Source: Pseudomonas violetae
GTDB taxonomy: Bacteria > Pseudomonadota > Gammaproteobacteria > Pseudomonadales > Pseudomonadaceae
Assembly: GCF_023072615.1 (NCBI RefSeq)
Contig: NZ_JAKNRW010000025.1
Coordinates: forward strand, 1-64,000
DNA: 64,000 nt
Direction: 5' to 3'
In this document: positions 15,971 through 24,722 of the stretch, piece by piece
Layout of the letters: every line of letters starts with the position of its first letter
Position numbering within the stretch: position 1 is the first letter of the stretch
Program-made: the position numbers and the translations under genes
Notes under the pieces: model-generated
Database searches by the model: none
Told to the model about the DNA's origin: nothing
What the model saw: only the letters and a program-made list of their open reading frames with translations

Positions 15971-17436
15971 TGAGCTCAGCGGACACCAGCATGCAATTGA
16001 TCTGGCTGCGCAGTGACCTGCGCCTGCACGACAACACCGCACTCTCGGCCGCCGCTGCCCGTGGCCCGTGTGTGGCCGTCTACCTGTTGAGTCCGCAACA
16101 ATGGCTGGAGCACGACGATGCCGCCTGCAAGGTGGATTTCTGGCTGCGCAATCTTACTGACCTGAGTCGCTCGCTGGGCGAACTGAACATCCCTCTGCTG
16201 ATCCGCACCGCTGCCCGCTGGGATCAAGCGCCGCAAGTGCTAGTCGAGTTGTGCCAGCAATTGCAGATCGACGCGGTACACGTCAACGAGGAGTACGGCG
16301 TCAACGAAACCCATCGGGACGCTCAAGTGGCCGAGGCGCTCAGCGCTAAAGATGTCGGTTTTTACAGCTACCTCGACCAGCTGTTGTTCAAGCCAGGCAG
16401 CGTGCTGACCAGGACCGGTACTTATTTTCAGGTCTTCAGCCAGTTCCGCAAGGTGTGCTATGAACGCCTGCACCACTCGCTGCCGGCGCGGGTCCCGACA
16501 CCCGCCCCACAGCCCCTGCTGAACATCAAAAGCGACAAGGTCCCAGCCCACGTCGAAGGCTTTGAAACGCCCGGCGAACACTTGCGTTCGTTTTGGGCCG
16601 CAGGTGAAGCCGAAGCGCGGCGCCGCCTGGACACCTTTGTCGACGCCCAAATCGACTACTACAAAAGCGAGCGAGACTTTCCTGCCAAACCGGGTACCAG
16701 CCAGCTTTCGGCCTACCTGGCAGCCGGGGTGATATCCCCTCGCCAATGCCTGCATGCGGCCTTGCAAAGTAATCAAGGCGAATTCGAAAGCGGGAAGGTC
16801 GGGGCGGTCACCTGGATCAATGAGCTGCTGTGGCGCGAATTCTACAAACACATTCTGGTCGGCTATCCGCGTGTCTCTCGCCACCGCGCGTTCCGCCCGG
16901 AAACCGAGGCCCTGGCCTGGCGCGATGCGCCTGAAGAGCTATTGGCCTGGCAGCAGGCGCGCACGGGTTTGCCGATCATCGATGCCGCCATGCGCCAACT
17001 GCTTGAAACCGGCTGGATGCACAACCGTCTGCGCATGGTGGTGGCCATGTTCCTGACCAAAAACCTGCTGATCGACTGGCGCGAAGGTGAGCGCTTTTTC
17101 ATGCGTCATCTGATCGACGGCGACCTGGCAGCGAATAATGGTGGCTGGCAGTGGAGTTCTTCCACCGGTACCGACTCCGCACCCTACTTCCGCATCTTCA
17201 ATCCGCTGAGCCAGTCGGAAAAATTCGACAGCGAAGGCGTGTTCATCAAGCAGTGGGTACCGGAGCTGCATGGATTGAATAAAAAGGAAGTTCACAACCC
17301 AGCCAATCTTGGCGGGCTGTTTGGTGTCGCCGACTATCCATCGCCGATCGTCAATTTGAGCACCTCGCGCCAACGGGCGCTGGCCGCATTCAAGAACCTG
17401 CCGTCAAGGCAGGATGCAGGAAGCCGCCATGAATGA
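15970..17436 (+). CDS. phrB: Deoxyribodipyrimidine photolyase
   Basis: This 488-residue photolyase starts with the antenna domain MQLIWLRSDLRLHDNTAL. The FAD/DNA domain contains VTWINELLWREFYKHIL, RTGLPIIDAAMRQLLETGWM and AANNGGWQWSSSTGTDSAPY, the latter covering the conserved substrate-binding Trp/Asn region. It repairs cyclobutane pyrimidine dimers with light. The ATG at 15970 follows GGGGAG and overlaps the regulator's stop. Length is normal for class I enzymes. It lies at the centre of the light-response operon. Confidence 0.95.
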   Translation: MSSADTSMQLIWLRSDLRLHDNTALSAAAARGPCVAVYLLSPQQWLEHDDAACKVDFWLRNLTDLSRSLGELNIPLLIRTAARWDQAPQVLVELCQQLQIDAVHVNEEYGVNETHRDAQVAEALSAKDVGFYSYLDQLLFKPGSVLTRTGTYFQVFSQFRKVCYERLHHSLPARVPTPAPQPLLNIKSDKVPAHVEGFETPGEHLRSFWAAGEAEARRRLDTFVDAQIDYYKSERDFPAKPGTSQLSAYLAAGVISPRQCLHAALQSNQGEFESGKVGAVTWINELLWREFYKHILVGYPRVSRHRAFRPETEALAWRDAPEELLAWQQARTGLPIIDAAMRQLLETGWMHNRLRMVVAMFLTKNLLIDWREGERFFMRHLIDGDLAANNGGWQWSSSTGTDSAPYFRIFNPLSQSEKFDSEGVFIKQWVPELHGLNKKEVHNPANLGGLFGVADYPSPIVNLSTSRQRALAAFKNLPSRQDAGSRHE

Positions 17437-17509
17437 TTTCGCACGGCGCTTTGCCGAACAGTTTGCGATGTGCCCGGTGATCGCCGGGCTGCAAAGGAGA
17501 ATTGGATGA
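17429..17509 (+). pseudogene. 26-codon remnant between phr and the SDR gene, possibly an internally deleted NTF2-like gene
   Basis: An ATG at 17429, with GCAGGAAGCCGCC upstream, opens a 26-codon frame that overlaps the phr stop by 8 bp and ends in ATGA over the SDR start. It reads MNDFARRFAEQFAM then CPVIAGLQRRIG. From memory, related clusters carry an NTF2/SnoaL-like gene at this spot whose N-terminus is like MNDFxxRFAxxFA and whose C-terminus is short and basic. An in-frame deletion of the middle is therefore plausible. It may still act to couple translation of the SDR gene. Confidence 0.4.
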
Positions 17510-18288
17510 GCCTTACACCTCCACGCCGTTACTGGTTGACCGGCGCCAGCAGCGGGATTGGTGCCGCATTGGCCGAAGAGATCCTCAAGACCGGCGCGCA
17601 CCTGGCGGTTAGCTCGCGCTCGACAGCGCCGTTGAAAGTGCTGTCGCAACGTTATCCCGGACAAGTCCTGATGGTCGCGGGCGACCTGACCAACAGCCAG
17701 ACGGTCCGCGAAATAGGCGAGCAGATCGCCCAGCAATGGGGGTCACTGGATACCGTGATCCTCAATGCCGGCACCTGCGAATACGTCGATGCCCAGCACT
17801 TCGATGCCTCGATCATCGAACACGTGGTGCGCACCAACCTGCTCGCCAGCGCCTACTGCGTCGAAGCCGCCCTGCCCCTGTTACGCGCCGGCATTGCGCC
17901 GCACCTGGTAGGAGTGGCTAGTTCGGTCACCTACCTGCCGTTGCCACGGGCCGAGGCCTACGGCGCGTCGAAGGCGGGCTTGCGCTACATGTTCGAATCC
18001 CTGCGCATCGACCTGGCCTGCGAAGGCATCGAAGTGACGGTGGTCAGTCCGGGCTTTGTCGATACCCCACTGACGGCAAAAAACGATTTTCCAATGCCCC
18101 TCAGCTGGCCTGTGGATAAAGCCGCCCGGCATATTTTCGCCAAACTCAACAATCGGCCACTGGAAATAGCCTTCCCGGCGCTGTTCATGGCGGCCCTCTG
18201 GCCACTGTCGAAGATGCCCAACAGCGTCAAGCTGGCGATAGGCAAGCGCATGGTGCGCAGCAATCCACCGATGCAGGACATCCCGTGA
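17506..18288 (+). CDS. Short-chain dehydrogenase/reductase
   Basis: This 260-residue SDR has the cofactor loop WLTGASSGIGAALAEE, the NAG motif in VILNAGTCEYVD, and the catalytic Ser and YxxxK in LVGVASSVTYLPLPRAEAYG followed by ASK. The substrate is unknown. AAGGAGAATTGG gives a strong ribosome site before the ATG at 17506. The next gene starts with GTG overlapping the TGA stop. In comparable light-response clusters this SDR is a fixed member between photolyase and the FAD oxidoreductase. Confidence 0.9.
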   Translation: MSLTPPRRYWLTGASSGIGAALAEEILKTGAHLAVSSRSTAPLKVLSQRYPGQVLMVAGDLTNSQTVREIGEQIAQQWGSLDTVILNAGTCEYVDAQHFDASIIEHVVRTNLLASAYCVEAALPLLRAGIAPHLVGVASSVTYLPLPRAEAYGASKAGLRYMFESLRIDLACEGIEVTVVSPGFVDTPLTAKNDFPMPLSWPVDKAARHIFAKLNNRPLEIAFPALFMAALWPLSKMPNSVKLAIGKRMVRSNPPMQDIP

Positions 18289-19532
18289 AAATCGCCATCA
18301 TCGGCAGCGGCATTTCGGGGCTGACCAGCGCCTATATGCTTAACCGCAGCCACGAGATTACCCTGTTCGAAGCCAGCGACTGGATCGGCGGGCATACCCA
18401 CACGGTCGATGTCACCGTGGACGGCCGCAATTACGCCGTGGACACCGGTTTCATCGTGTTCAACGACTGGACCTACCCGAATTTCATTCGCCTGCTCGGT
18501 CTCCTCGGTGTGCGCTTCAAACCAACGGCCATGAGCTTTTCAGTGACCGATCCGGACAGTGGCCTGGAATACAACGGCAACAATTTGAACAGCCTGTTCG
18601 CCCAGCGCCGCAACCTGCTGTCACCGGGATTTTGGGGCATGTTGCGCGACATCCTGCGCTTCAATAAAGAGGCGCTGCGCGACCTGGAAGAACAACGCAT
18701 CAGTGCCGATACCACCTTGGATCAGTACCTCAAGGCAGGGGGCTACGGTGAACGTTTCATCTTGCATTACATAGTGCCCATGGGCTCAGCGATCTGGTCG
18801 ATGTCCATGGCCGACATGCTGGGCTTCCCACTCCAGGCATTCGTGCGTTTTTTCAAGAACCACGGCCTGCTGTCCGTAAGTCATCGCCCTCAGTGGCAAG
18901 TCATTGAGGGCGGCTCCAGTGCCTATGTTGCACCCCTGATCGCGCCAATGGCCGAGCGGATTCGCGTCAACTGCCCGGTCACGCGGGTAGAGCGCGACGA
19001 GGACGGCGTTGTTATCCACAGTGCTGCCGGCATCGAGCGCTTCGATAAAGTGGTGTTCGCCTGCCACAGCGATCAGGCGCTGAAACTGCTCGCCGAGCCG
19101 AGCGCCGCCGAGCAATCGATCCTCGGCGCCTTGCCCTACGCCGATAATGAAGTGGTGTTACATACCGACACTCGCTTGCTGCCAGAATGCGAGCTCGCCC
19201 AGGCGGCCTGGAATTATCGGCTTGGGGGACCCGGCCGTACTTCAGCGGCCGTCACCTATGACATGAACCTGCTGCAAGGAATCGAAAGCACCACGCGGTT
19301 CTGCGTCAGCCTGAACCAGAGCGCCGGCATCAACCCTTTCAAAGTGCTGGCCAAATACACCTACGCCCATCCCCAGTTCAGCCTGTCCGCCGTCGCCGCC
19401 CAGGCTCGCTGGGAGGAGCTCAATGGCGTGCACCATACCTGGTACTGCGGGGCCTATTGGGGCAACGGGTTCCATGAAGATGGCGTGGTCAGCGCACTGC
19501 GCGTGGCTGGCGCGTTGGGTGAAATCCTGTGA
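18285..19532 (+). CDS. NAD(P)/FAD-dependent oxidoreductase (amine oxidase superfamily)
   Basis: This 415-residue flavoprotein starts with a GTG overlapping the SDR stop: KIAIIGSGISGLTSAYMLNR. DWIGGHTHTVDVTVDGRNYA is the second nucleotide-binding block, and the C-terminus WYCGAYWGNGFHEDGVVSAL is the family's third FAD motif. These proteins are associated with DUF1365 and cyclopropane-synthase-like genes and are thought to act on membrane fatty acids, but no reaction is proven. It is the central member of a three-gene lipid-modifying set within the operon. Confidence 0.9.
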   Translation: MKIAIIGSGISGLTSAYMLNRSHEITLFEASDWIGGHTHTVDVTVDGRNYAVDTGFIVFNDWTYPNFIRLLGLLGVRFKPTAMSFSVTDPDSGLEYNGNNLNSLFAQRRNLLSPGFWGMLRDILRFNKEALRDLEEQRISADTTLDQYLKAGGYGERFILHYIVPMGSAIWSMSMADMLGFPLQAFVRFFKNHGLLSVSHRPQWQVIEGGSSAYVAPLIAPMAERIRVNCPVTRVERDEDGVVIHSAAGIERFDKVVFACHSDQALKLLAEPSAAEQSILGALPYADNEVVLHTDTRLLPECELAQAAWNYRLGGPGRTSAAVTYDMNLLQGIESTTRFCVSLNQSAGINPFKVLAKYTYAHPQFSLSAVAAQARWEELNGVHHTWYCGAYWGNGFHEDGVVSALRVAGALGEIL

Positions 19533-20344
19533 ACAGCGCCCTCTACAGCGGCTGGATTGCACACCGACGATTCAGTCCGCGGCAGCACCAATTTCGCTAC
19601 AGGATCGGCTTGCTCTACCTGGATCTGGACGAACAGGACGAGGTACTCGCGCTGTCGCCATTGGCAGGTCGCAGCCGCCTGGCGCCGTTCTCGTTTCGTG
19701 AAGGTGATTACCTCAAGGCCTTCACGGGCAACGGCATGCGTTTGATCGACGCGGTTCGCCAACAGGTTGGCCAGGCCATCGGCCATGAACCACAAGGCTC
19801 GATCTGCCTGCTGACGCAAGTGCGCAGCTGGGGCCTGGCATTCAATCCAGTGAGTTTTTTCTACTGCCATGAAGCCGATGGCCAGCTGGCGGCGATTTTG
19901 TGCGAAATCACCAATACCCCCTGGCGTGAACGCTATCACTACGTTCTACCTGCCAGAACGCCGGAAAACCTCGGGGATTTCCATCAGCATTTCGCGGTGG
20001 CCAAGGCATTTCATGTGTCGCCTTTTTTACCCCGGGATCTTGAGTACCGGATGAGCTTCAGTCCTGCCGCGGCGAAGCTCGGCGTACATATGGCGGACTG
20101 GCAAGGCGAGCTGAAGTTGTTCGACGCCACGCTCAATCTGGAGCGCGAAGTCCTGGATCGCGCCAGCCTGCATCGCTACTTGCGCCGCTTCCCTTGGATG
20201 ACCGGGAAAACCTGCCTGGCGATTTACTGGCAAGCCGTACGTCTGCTGTTCAAGGGTGCTCCCGTTTTTGCTCATCAACCTGCCGATGGCAGCGTTCAAA
20301 CCGCCACTGTTGCCCCCAAGGACTGCCGCCATGAAATCCCCTAG
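19529..20344 (+). CDS. DUF1365 domain protein
   Basis: This 271-residue protein contains SALYSGWIAHRRFSPRQHQF, LTQVRSWGLAFNPVSFFYC and NTPWRERYHYVLP, which are diagnostic of DUF1365. The GTG start overlaps the stop of the FAD oxidoreductase. Its role is unknown. The family almost always lies between a FAD oxidoreductase and a cyclopropane-synthase-like methyltransferase, as here, and in alphaproteobacteria the set belongs to the singlet-oxygen response. The end overlaps the methyltransferase start by 14 bp. Confidence 0.9.
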   Translation: MNSALYSGWIAHRRFSPRQHQFRYRIGLLYLDLDEQDEVLALSPLAGRSRLAPFSFREGDYLKAFTGNGMRLIDAVRQQVGQAIGHEPQGSICLLTQVRSWGLAFNPVSFFYCHEADGQLAAILCEITNTPWRERYHYVLPARTPENLGDFHQHFAVAKAFHVSPFLPRDLEYRMSFSPAAAKLGVHMADWQGELKLFDATLNLEREVLDRASLHRYLRRFPWMTGKTCLAIYWQAVRLLFKGAPVFAHQPADGSVQTATVAPKDCRHEIP

Positions 20345-21602
20345 CGTTTCGGCCAAGGCCTCGTTGTTCAATACCAATGGCATCACGGGCCTATTATTGC
20401 GTCGCGGGGTATTGCGGCAACTGGCGCACCTCAAACACGGACAGCTCGTGGTCGTCGAAGACGGCGAGCGCCAGGTGTTCGGCACTCCGGGCAGTCATTT
20501 GCTCGGTGAAATCCACATTCTCGACGCTGCGGCATGGGGCCTGGTGGCGAGCAATGGCTCGATCGGTGCCGGGGAAGCGTTCATCCATGGTTATTGGAGT
20601 TCGCCGGACCTGACCGCCGTGGTGCGGGTATTCGTGAGCAACCTCGAGGTGCTGGACGCACTGGAGGGTGGCCTGGCAAAACTGGGGCGGCCGCTGGTGC
20701 GTGGCCTGCACTGGATCAACCGCAATACACGCAAGGGCTCACAGAAGAACATCGCCGCTCACTACGACCTGGGCAATGATCTGTTCGAGCAGTTTCTTGA
20801 CCCGACCATGATGTACTCGGCGGCACAGTTCCTCACGCCCGAGGACACCCTTGAGCAGGCACAGTTGAACAAGCTGGAGCGGATCTGCCAGAAGCTCGCG
20901 CTCAAGCCGACCGATCACCTGCTGGAAATTGGCACGGGCTGGGGCAGCATGGCGTTGTATGCGGCACAGCAATATGGCTGCAAGGTCACCACCACCACGC
21001 TGTCCAAAGAGCAGTTCGCGTTTACCGCGCAACGGATCGAGGCGCTCGGGCTGCAAGATCAGGTCACGCTACTGCTGTCCGACTACCGCGACCTCACCGG
21101 CCAGTACGACAAGCTGGTGTCGATAGAAATGATCGAAGCCGTCGGTCACCGTTTTCTACCGACTTACTTCAAGCAATGCGCGCAGTTGCTCAAGAGCAAC
21201 GGACTGATGCTATTGCAGGCCATCACCATCCGCGAGCAGCGCTACGAGCAAGCCAAGGGTAATGTCGACTTCATCCAGCGTTACATTTTTCCCGGCGGCG
21301 CCCTGCCCTGCGTGCAGAAAATGCTCGAGATCGTCAGCCGCGACACCGACATGAACCTCCTGCACATGGAGGACTTCGGCCTCCACTACGCGAAGACCTT
21401 GCGCCTGTGGCATGAGAATTTTCGCCGAGCGCACAATCGCCTGAGTGAGCTGGGTTACGACGATCACTTCCTGCGTCTGTGGGAGTTTTATCTGTGTTAC
21501 TGCGAAGGTGGCTTCCTGGAACGTACCATCGGTACCGCGCAAATGTTGTTGGCCAAACCGGCGGCAATCACTGCGCCGCTACTGGGTCGATTTGATGCTT
21601 GA
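20331..21602 (+). CDS. Cyclopropane-fatty-acid-phospholipid synthase family methyltransferase
   Basis: This 423-residue protein contains NIAAHYDLGNDLFEQFLDPT, MMYSAAQF, the SAM-binding loop LLEIGTGWGSMALYAA, and VSIEMIEAVGHRFLPTYF, all matching CFA-synthase family enzymes. It likely uses SAM to modify the double bond of membrane phospholipid acyl chains. Within the cluster it would help the membrane resist photo-oxidation. The ATG at 20331, with AAGGA upstream, lies inside the end of DUF1365. The longer in-frame start at 20256 would overlap DUF1365 further and is rejected. Confidence 0.9.
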   Translation: MKSPSVSAKASLFNTNGITGLLLRRGVLRQLAHLKHGQLVVVEDGERQVFGTPGSHLLGEIHILDAAAWGLVASNGSIGAGEAFIHGYWSSPDLTAVVRVFVSNLEVLDALEGGLAKLGRPLVRGLHWINRNTRKGSQKNIAAHYDLGNDLFEQFLDPTMMYSAAQFLTPEDTLEQAQLNKLERICQKLALKPTDHLLEIGTGWGSMALYAAQQYGCKVTTTTLSKEQFAFTAQRIEALGLQDQVTLLLSDYRDLTGQYDKLVSIEMIEAVGHRFLPTYFKQCAQLLKSNGLMLLQAITIREQRYEQAKGNVDFIQRYIFPGGALPCVQKMLEIVSRDTDMNLLHMEDFGLHYAKTLRLWHENFRRAHNRLSELGYDDHFLRLWEFYLCYCEGGFLERTIGTAQMLLAKPAAITAPLLGRFDA

Positions 21603-22098
21603 GCGTCTTGCCAATGCCGTGTTGTTCCAGTTGGGCTGGTTCGCTTGCGTAGTGGGTGGCGACAGTTTGTGGTTACTGGTGCCCTTGGCAGCTCTGGTGA
21701 TTCATCTGCTGTGGATAAGTAGCTGGAGCGATGAAGGTCGCTTGATTCTCAGTGTGGTCCTGGTGGGAACTACAGTGGACAGTACTTTGCGCTGGCTGGG
21801 GGTGTTCGCCTTCACCGATGTCGCGCCCTTGATTCCGCTGTGGCTAATGTTGCTATGGGCACTGCTGGCCACGACCTTGCGCCACTGCCTGGCCTGGAGC
21901 GCCAAGCCTTGGTGGCTCGCCAGCGTCCTGGGCGGCCTCGGCGGGCCGCTGTCGTATTACGCCGGCAGCCAGTTGGCGGGCGTGCAGTTTCCGTATGGAC
22001 CCTGGCTAACGCTGGCGGGCATCGGCCTGCTCTGGGCTCTGCTGTTTCCGCTGCTGCATTTCATGGCAAGACGACTGGCGTCGAACACTCCACGCTAA
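21595..22098 (+). CDS. DUF2878 domain membrane protein
   Basis: This 167-residue protein begins MLERLANAVLFQLGWFACVV and has about five hydrophobic segments. GTTVDSTLRWLGVFAFTD and PLWLMLLWALLATTLRHCL are typical of DUF2878. It is an inner-membrane protein of unknown function and the last clear member of the light-response operon. Its ATG overlaps the methyltransferase stop. DUF3833 and chalcone-isomerase-like genes that, from memory, often follow in other bacteria are absent. Confidence 0.85.
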   Translation: MLERLANAVLFQLGWFACVVGGDSLWLLVPLAALVIHLLWISSWSDEGRLILSVVLVGTTVDSTLRWLGVFAFTDVAPLIPLWLMLLWALLATTLRHCLAWSAKPWWLASVLGGLGGPLSYYAGSQLAGVQFPYGPWLTLAGIGLLWALLFPLLHFMARRLASNTPR

Positions 22099-22151
22099 AC
22101 GTCTGTCAGGCCTTTCACACTCGCGGGGCCCACTGCCTTACACTGCGCACC

Positions 22152-22457
22152 ATGAAAACCATTCCCCTCACCCCCATTGCCGAGCCTGCGGTCACCTGCT
22201 CGACCTGTGCGGCCTGCTGCTGCCAGCTCGAAGTCATGCTGATTACCGACACAGGTGTGCCCGAGCGTTTTATCGATACCGATGATTGGGGTGGGGAAGT
22301 CATGCTGCGTCTGGATGACGGCTGGTGTGCTGCGCTGGATCGCAACAGCATGATGTGCACAATCTACGAGAAGCGTCCGTTGATCTGCCGGGAATTCGAG
22401 ATGGGGGCACCGGAGTGCATCGAGGAACGCCGGGGCATTACCACGGCGTATCGTTGA
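22152..22457 (+). CDS. YkgJ family cysteine cluster protein
   Basis: This 101-residue protein has the N-terminal cluster TCSTCAACCCQLEVML and later CAALDRNSMMCTIYEKRPLI followed by CREFEMGAPEC. The CxxCxxCC-x-C arrangement and the C-x2-YE-x-RP-x2-CR block match the YkgJ/UPF0153 group, expected to bind zinc or an Fe-S cluster. The function is unknown. It is 53 bp after DUF2878 on the same strand, so it may be read from the same transcript, but the gap contrasts with the overlapping genes before it. Confidence 0.88.
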   Translation: MKTIPLTPIAEPAVTCSTCAACCCQLEVMLITDTGVPERFIDTDDWGGEVMLRLDDGWCAALDRNSMMCTIYEKRPLICREFEMGAPECIEERRGITTAYR

Positions 22458-22535
22458 GTCTTGGGAAGTTGGCTGCCAGCGATACAGGTCAGGTGGGTAG
22501 GTGCAGTCTGACGTACATCGCTAGCAGGCTAGCTA

Positions 22536-23054
22536 CTACAAAGGCATCGTGTAGTGCAGGGCGTAGCTTTCCACACCGTCGTTGCTGCTGCTCAGGCCGG
22601 CGTTGGAATAGTGCGATGCACGAATCCCGACCTCATGGCCGCCCGCGAAACGCAGACCGAAACCGAGGCGGTCTTCGAACTGGAAGGATTGGCCAATGTC
22701 GTTGTCTTCGAGCTGGGTATCAGAGAAGAACGCCACGCCTACCCCGGCTTCGATGTACGGTTTGACGTTCTGGCCGGCAAACTCATAGACGAACACGGGT
22801 GCGAACGACAGGCTGTTGTTACTGGACGTCTTGTCACCGTCCCAGTAGGTGTAGGCGCCGCTCCAGAAACCGGTGAGTCGACCGACGTCGGTCTGCCACC
22901 AGCTCTTGTCCCAATCAAACTGCATGCCCAGCCGGTAGGTCATGGTTGAATCGCTGGTCGCTCCGACCCCGAACTCCACGCCTGCCGCCTGCGCGGTAAA
23001 ACTGTGCCCCATTAGTGTGGCCGCAAGCGCAGCCAAGCAGAATAGTCGCTTCAC
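22536..23054 (-). CDS. pagL: Lipid A 3-O-deacylase, PagL-type acyloxyacyl hydrolase
   Basis: This protein of about 172 residues has a signal peptide (KRLFCLAALAATLMGHSFTA then QA) and an outer-membrane beta-barrel. The active-site His-Ser pair is in GIRASHYSNAG near the C-terminus. FEDRLGFGLRFAGGHEVGIR also matches PagL. The enzyme removes the 3-linked acyl chain from lipid A. I chose the GTG at 23054 because AAGGA lies 8-12 bases upstream; the ATG at 23063 has that element directly adjacent and is less likely. The position matches P. aeruginosa pagL next to murI. Confidence 0.85.
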   Translation of the reverse strand: MKRLFCLAALAATLMGHSFTAQAAGVEFGVGATSDSTMTYRLGMQFDWDKSWWQTDVGRLTGFWSGAYTYWDGDKTSSNNSLSFAPVFVYEFAGQNVKPYIEAGVGVAFFSDTQLEDNDIGQSFQFEDRLGFGLRFAGGHEVGIRASHYSNAGLSSSNDGVESYALHYTMPL

Positions 23055-23173
23055 TAGAAACATCCTTTTCCGAACGAATTCGTATGGTTTTTTGGTGTAA
23101 GCCATCAATCACAGCTATAGAAGTCTGCGCTTAATCAGAAGTTCAGACTATTTCGGGACATTTCACATTTTTT

Positions 23174-23965
23174 TTACAAGTCGAAACTACGCACAACGCC
23201 GGCGGAATTCCAGAGTAATGGCAAGATATTACTGAAATGCTTTGGATCGGCGCTGCTCCAGAACTGCGCAGCCCGCGCCGGACCTGGGGCGAGCAACTCA
23301 CGTTCGGCCAATAAACGCTGAAGCTGGCGTGCAACTGCAGCGCCCGTATCGATCAGGCTGATGTGCCCTGGGATCATCTGCTTGAGCAGCGGCTTGAGGA
23401 AGGGATAGTGAGTGCAGCCGAGAATGATCGTGTCGCAACCCGCGTCAAGCAAGGGTTGTACGTAGCCCTGCAGCAGCTTGCACAGCGCAGGGCTGTGTAA
23501 GTCGCCGCCTTCAATCAACTCCACCAGGCCCGGGCATGGCTGGGTAATCACTCGCACATCGGCGGCAAAGCGGTCGAGCAACGCGGCGAACTTGGCGCTT
23601 TGTAACGTACCGGTAGTGGCGAGTACACCGACCACACCACTGCGGGTCGCGGCAGCTGCAGGCTTTACCGCAGGCTCCATGCCGACGATAGGCCACTGTG
23701 GATAGTCGCGGCGCAGTTCGGCCACGCCTGCCACCGTTGCCGTGTTGCACGCCAGCACCAGCGCCTTGGCGCCCTGTCGCTGAAAAAAGCTGGCCATGAC
23801 GCTGCAGCGTTGGCGGATGAACTCCGGCGTTTTCTCGCCATAGGGAACATTGCCGCAATCGGCGACGTACAGCAGAGTCTCGTCGGGCAACAAACGCTGG
23901 ATCTCGGCCAGCACCGACAGCCCACCGACACCGGAGTCAAATACGCCAATCGGCGCCTCACGCAC
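23174..23965 (-). CDS. murI: Glutamate racemase
   Basis: This protein of about 263 residues contains APIGVFDSGVGGLSVLAEIQ, LVLACNTATVAGV (first catalytic Cys) and TIILGCTHYPFLKPLL (second catalytic Cys). It makes D-glutamate for peptidoglycan. The start is a GTG at 23965, which gives the usual family length and overlaps the end of moeB by 8 bp. A longer frame to 24037 lies inside moeB and is rejected. It is the last gene of the hemA-prfA-prmC-moeB-murI series. Confidence 0.92.
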   Translation of the reverse strand: MREAPIGVFDSGVGGLSVLAEIQRLLPDETLLYVADCGNVPYGEKTPEFIRQRCSVMASFFQRQGAKALVLACNTATVAGVAELRRDYPQWPIVGMEPAVKPAAAATRSGVVGVLATTGTLQSAKFAALLDRFAADVRVITQPCPGLVELIEGGDLHSPALCKLLQGYVQPLLDAGCDTIILGCTHYPFLKPLLKQMIPGHISLIDTGAAVARQLQRLLAERELLAPGPARAAQFWSSADPKHFSNILPLLWNSAGVVRSFDL

Positions 23966-24722
23966 GGGCAGGACCACAGACCGCACAGCCCGGATCGCGC
24001 TTGACCCGCAGTTCCCGAAAGCGTGTGCCCAAGGCATCGATTAACAACAGGCGCCCCACCAGCGGCTCGCCAAACCCAGCCAGCAGCTTGAGCGCTTCGA
24101 GCGCTTGCAGGCTGCCGACCAGGCCCACCAACGGGCCAATGACCCCGGCTTCGCTGCAAGTCAGTTCAGCCTCACTGCCGTTGCCATACAAACAGTGGTA
24201 ACAGGGGCTTTCCGGACGCCGTGGGTCGAACACCGACAATTGTCCTTCGAGGCGAATGGCGGCGCCACTGACCAGGGGTTTGCCGGCGAGCACGCAGGCG
24301 GCGTTGACGGCTTCACGGGTGGAGAAATTGTCCGAGCAGTCGAGCACCAGATCCACCGCAGCAACTGCGGCAGCCAGGGAATCCTCGTCCAGAGCGGTGC
24401 GCAGGGCGATGAGCTGAATTTCGGGATTGATCGCACTCAGTCGGCGGATCGCCGAGTCGACCTTGCTTACGCCGACGCTGTCGGTATCGTGAATGACCTG
24501 ACGCTGCAGGTTGGTCAGGTCGACGCTGTCGAAGTCCGCCAAGTGCAGCTCGCCAACGCCGGCAGCCGCCAGGTAAAGGGCTACCGGTGAGCCAAGACCG
24601 CCAAGGCCGACGATCAGCACCCGGCTGGCTTTTAGCCGCAACTGGCCATCGATGTCGACGTGCTGCAGCAGAATCTGCCGACTGTAACGCAACAATTCCT
24701 GATCATTCAGCACGGCAGGCAT
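23958..24722 (-). CDS. moeB: HesA/MoeB/ThiF family adenylyltransferase
   Basis: This 254-residue protein contains YSRQILLQHVDIDGQLRLKA, the ATP loop VLIVGLGGLGSPVALYLAAA, DFDSVDLTNLQRQVIHDTD, and zinc-type cysteine pairs CYHCLYGN and CAVCG. It adenylates the C-terminal glycine of a ubiquitin-like sulfur carrier. MoeB (molybdopterin) and ThiF (thiamine) are hard to separate from sequence alone; synteny with P. aeruginosa favours moeB. The ATG overlaps the prmC end by 16 bp. Confidence 0.85.
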   Translation of the reverse strand: MPAVLNDQELLRYSRQILLQHVDIDGQLRLKASRVLIVGLGGLGSPVALYLAAAGVGELHLADFDSVDLTNLQRQVIHDTDSVGVSKVDSAIRRLSAINPEIQLIALRTALDEDSLAAAVAAVDLVLDCSDNFSTREAVNAACVLAGKPLVSGAAIRLEGQLSVFDPRRPESPCYHCLYGNGSEAELTCSEAGVIGPLVGLVGSLQALEALKLLAGFGEPLVGRLLLIDALGTRFRELRVKRDPGCAVCGPARA

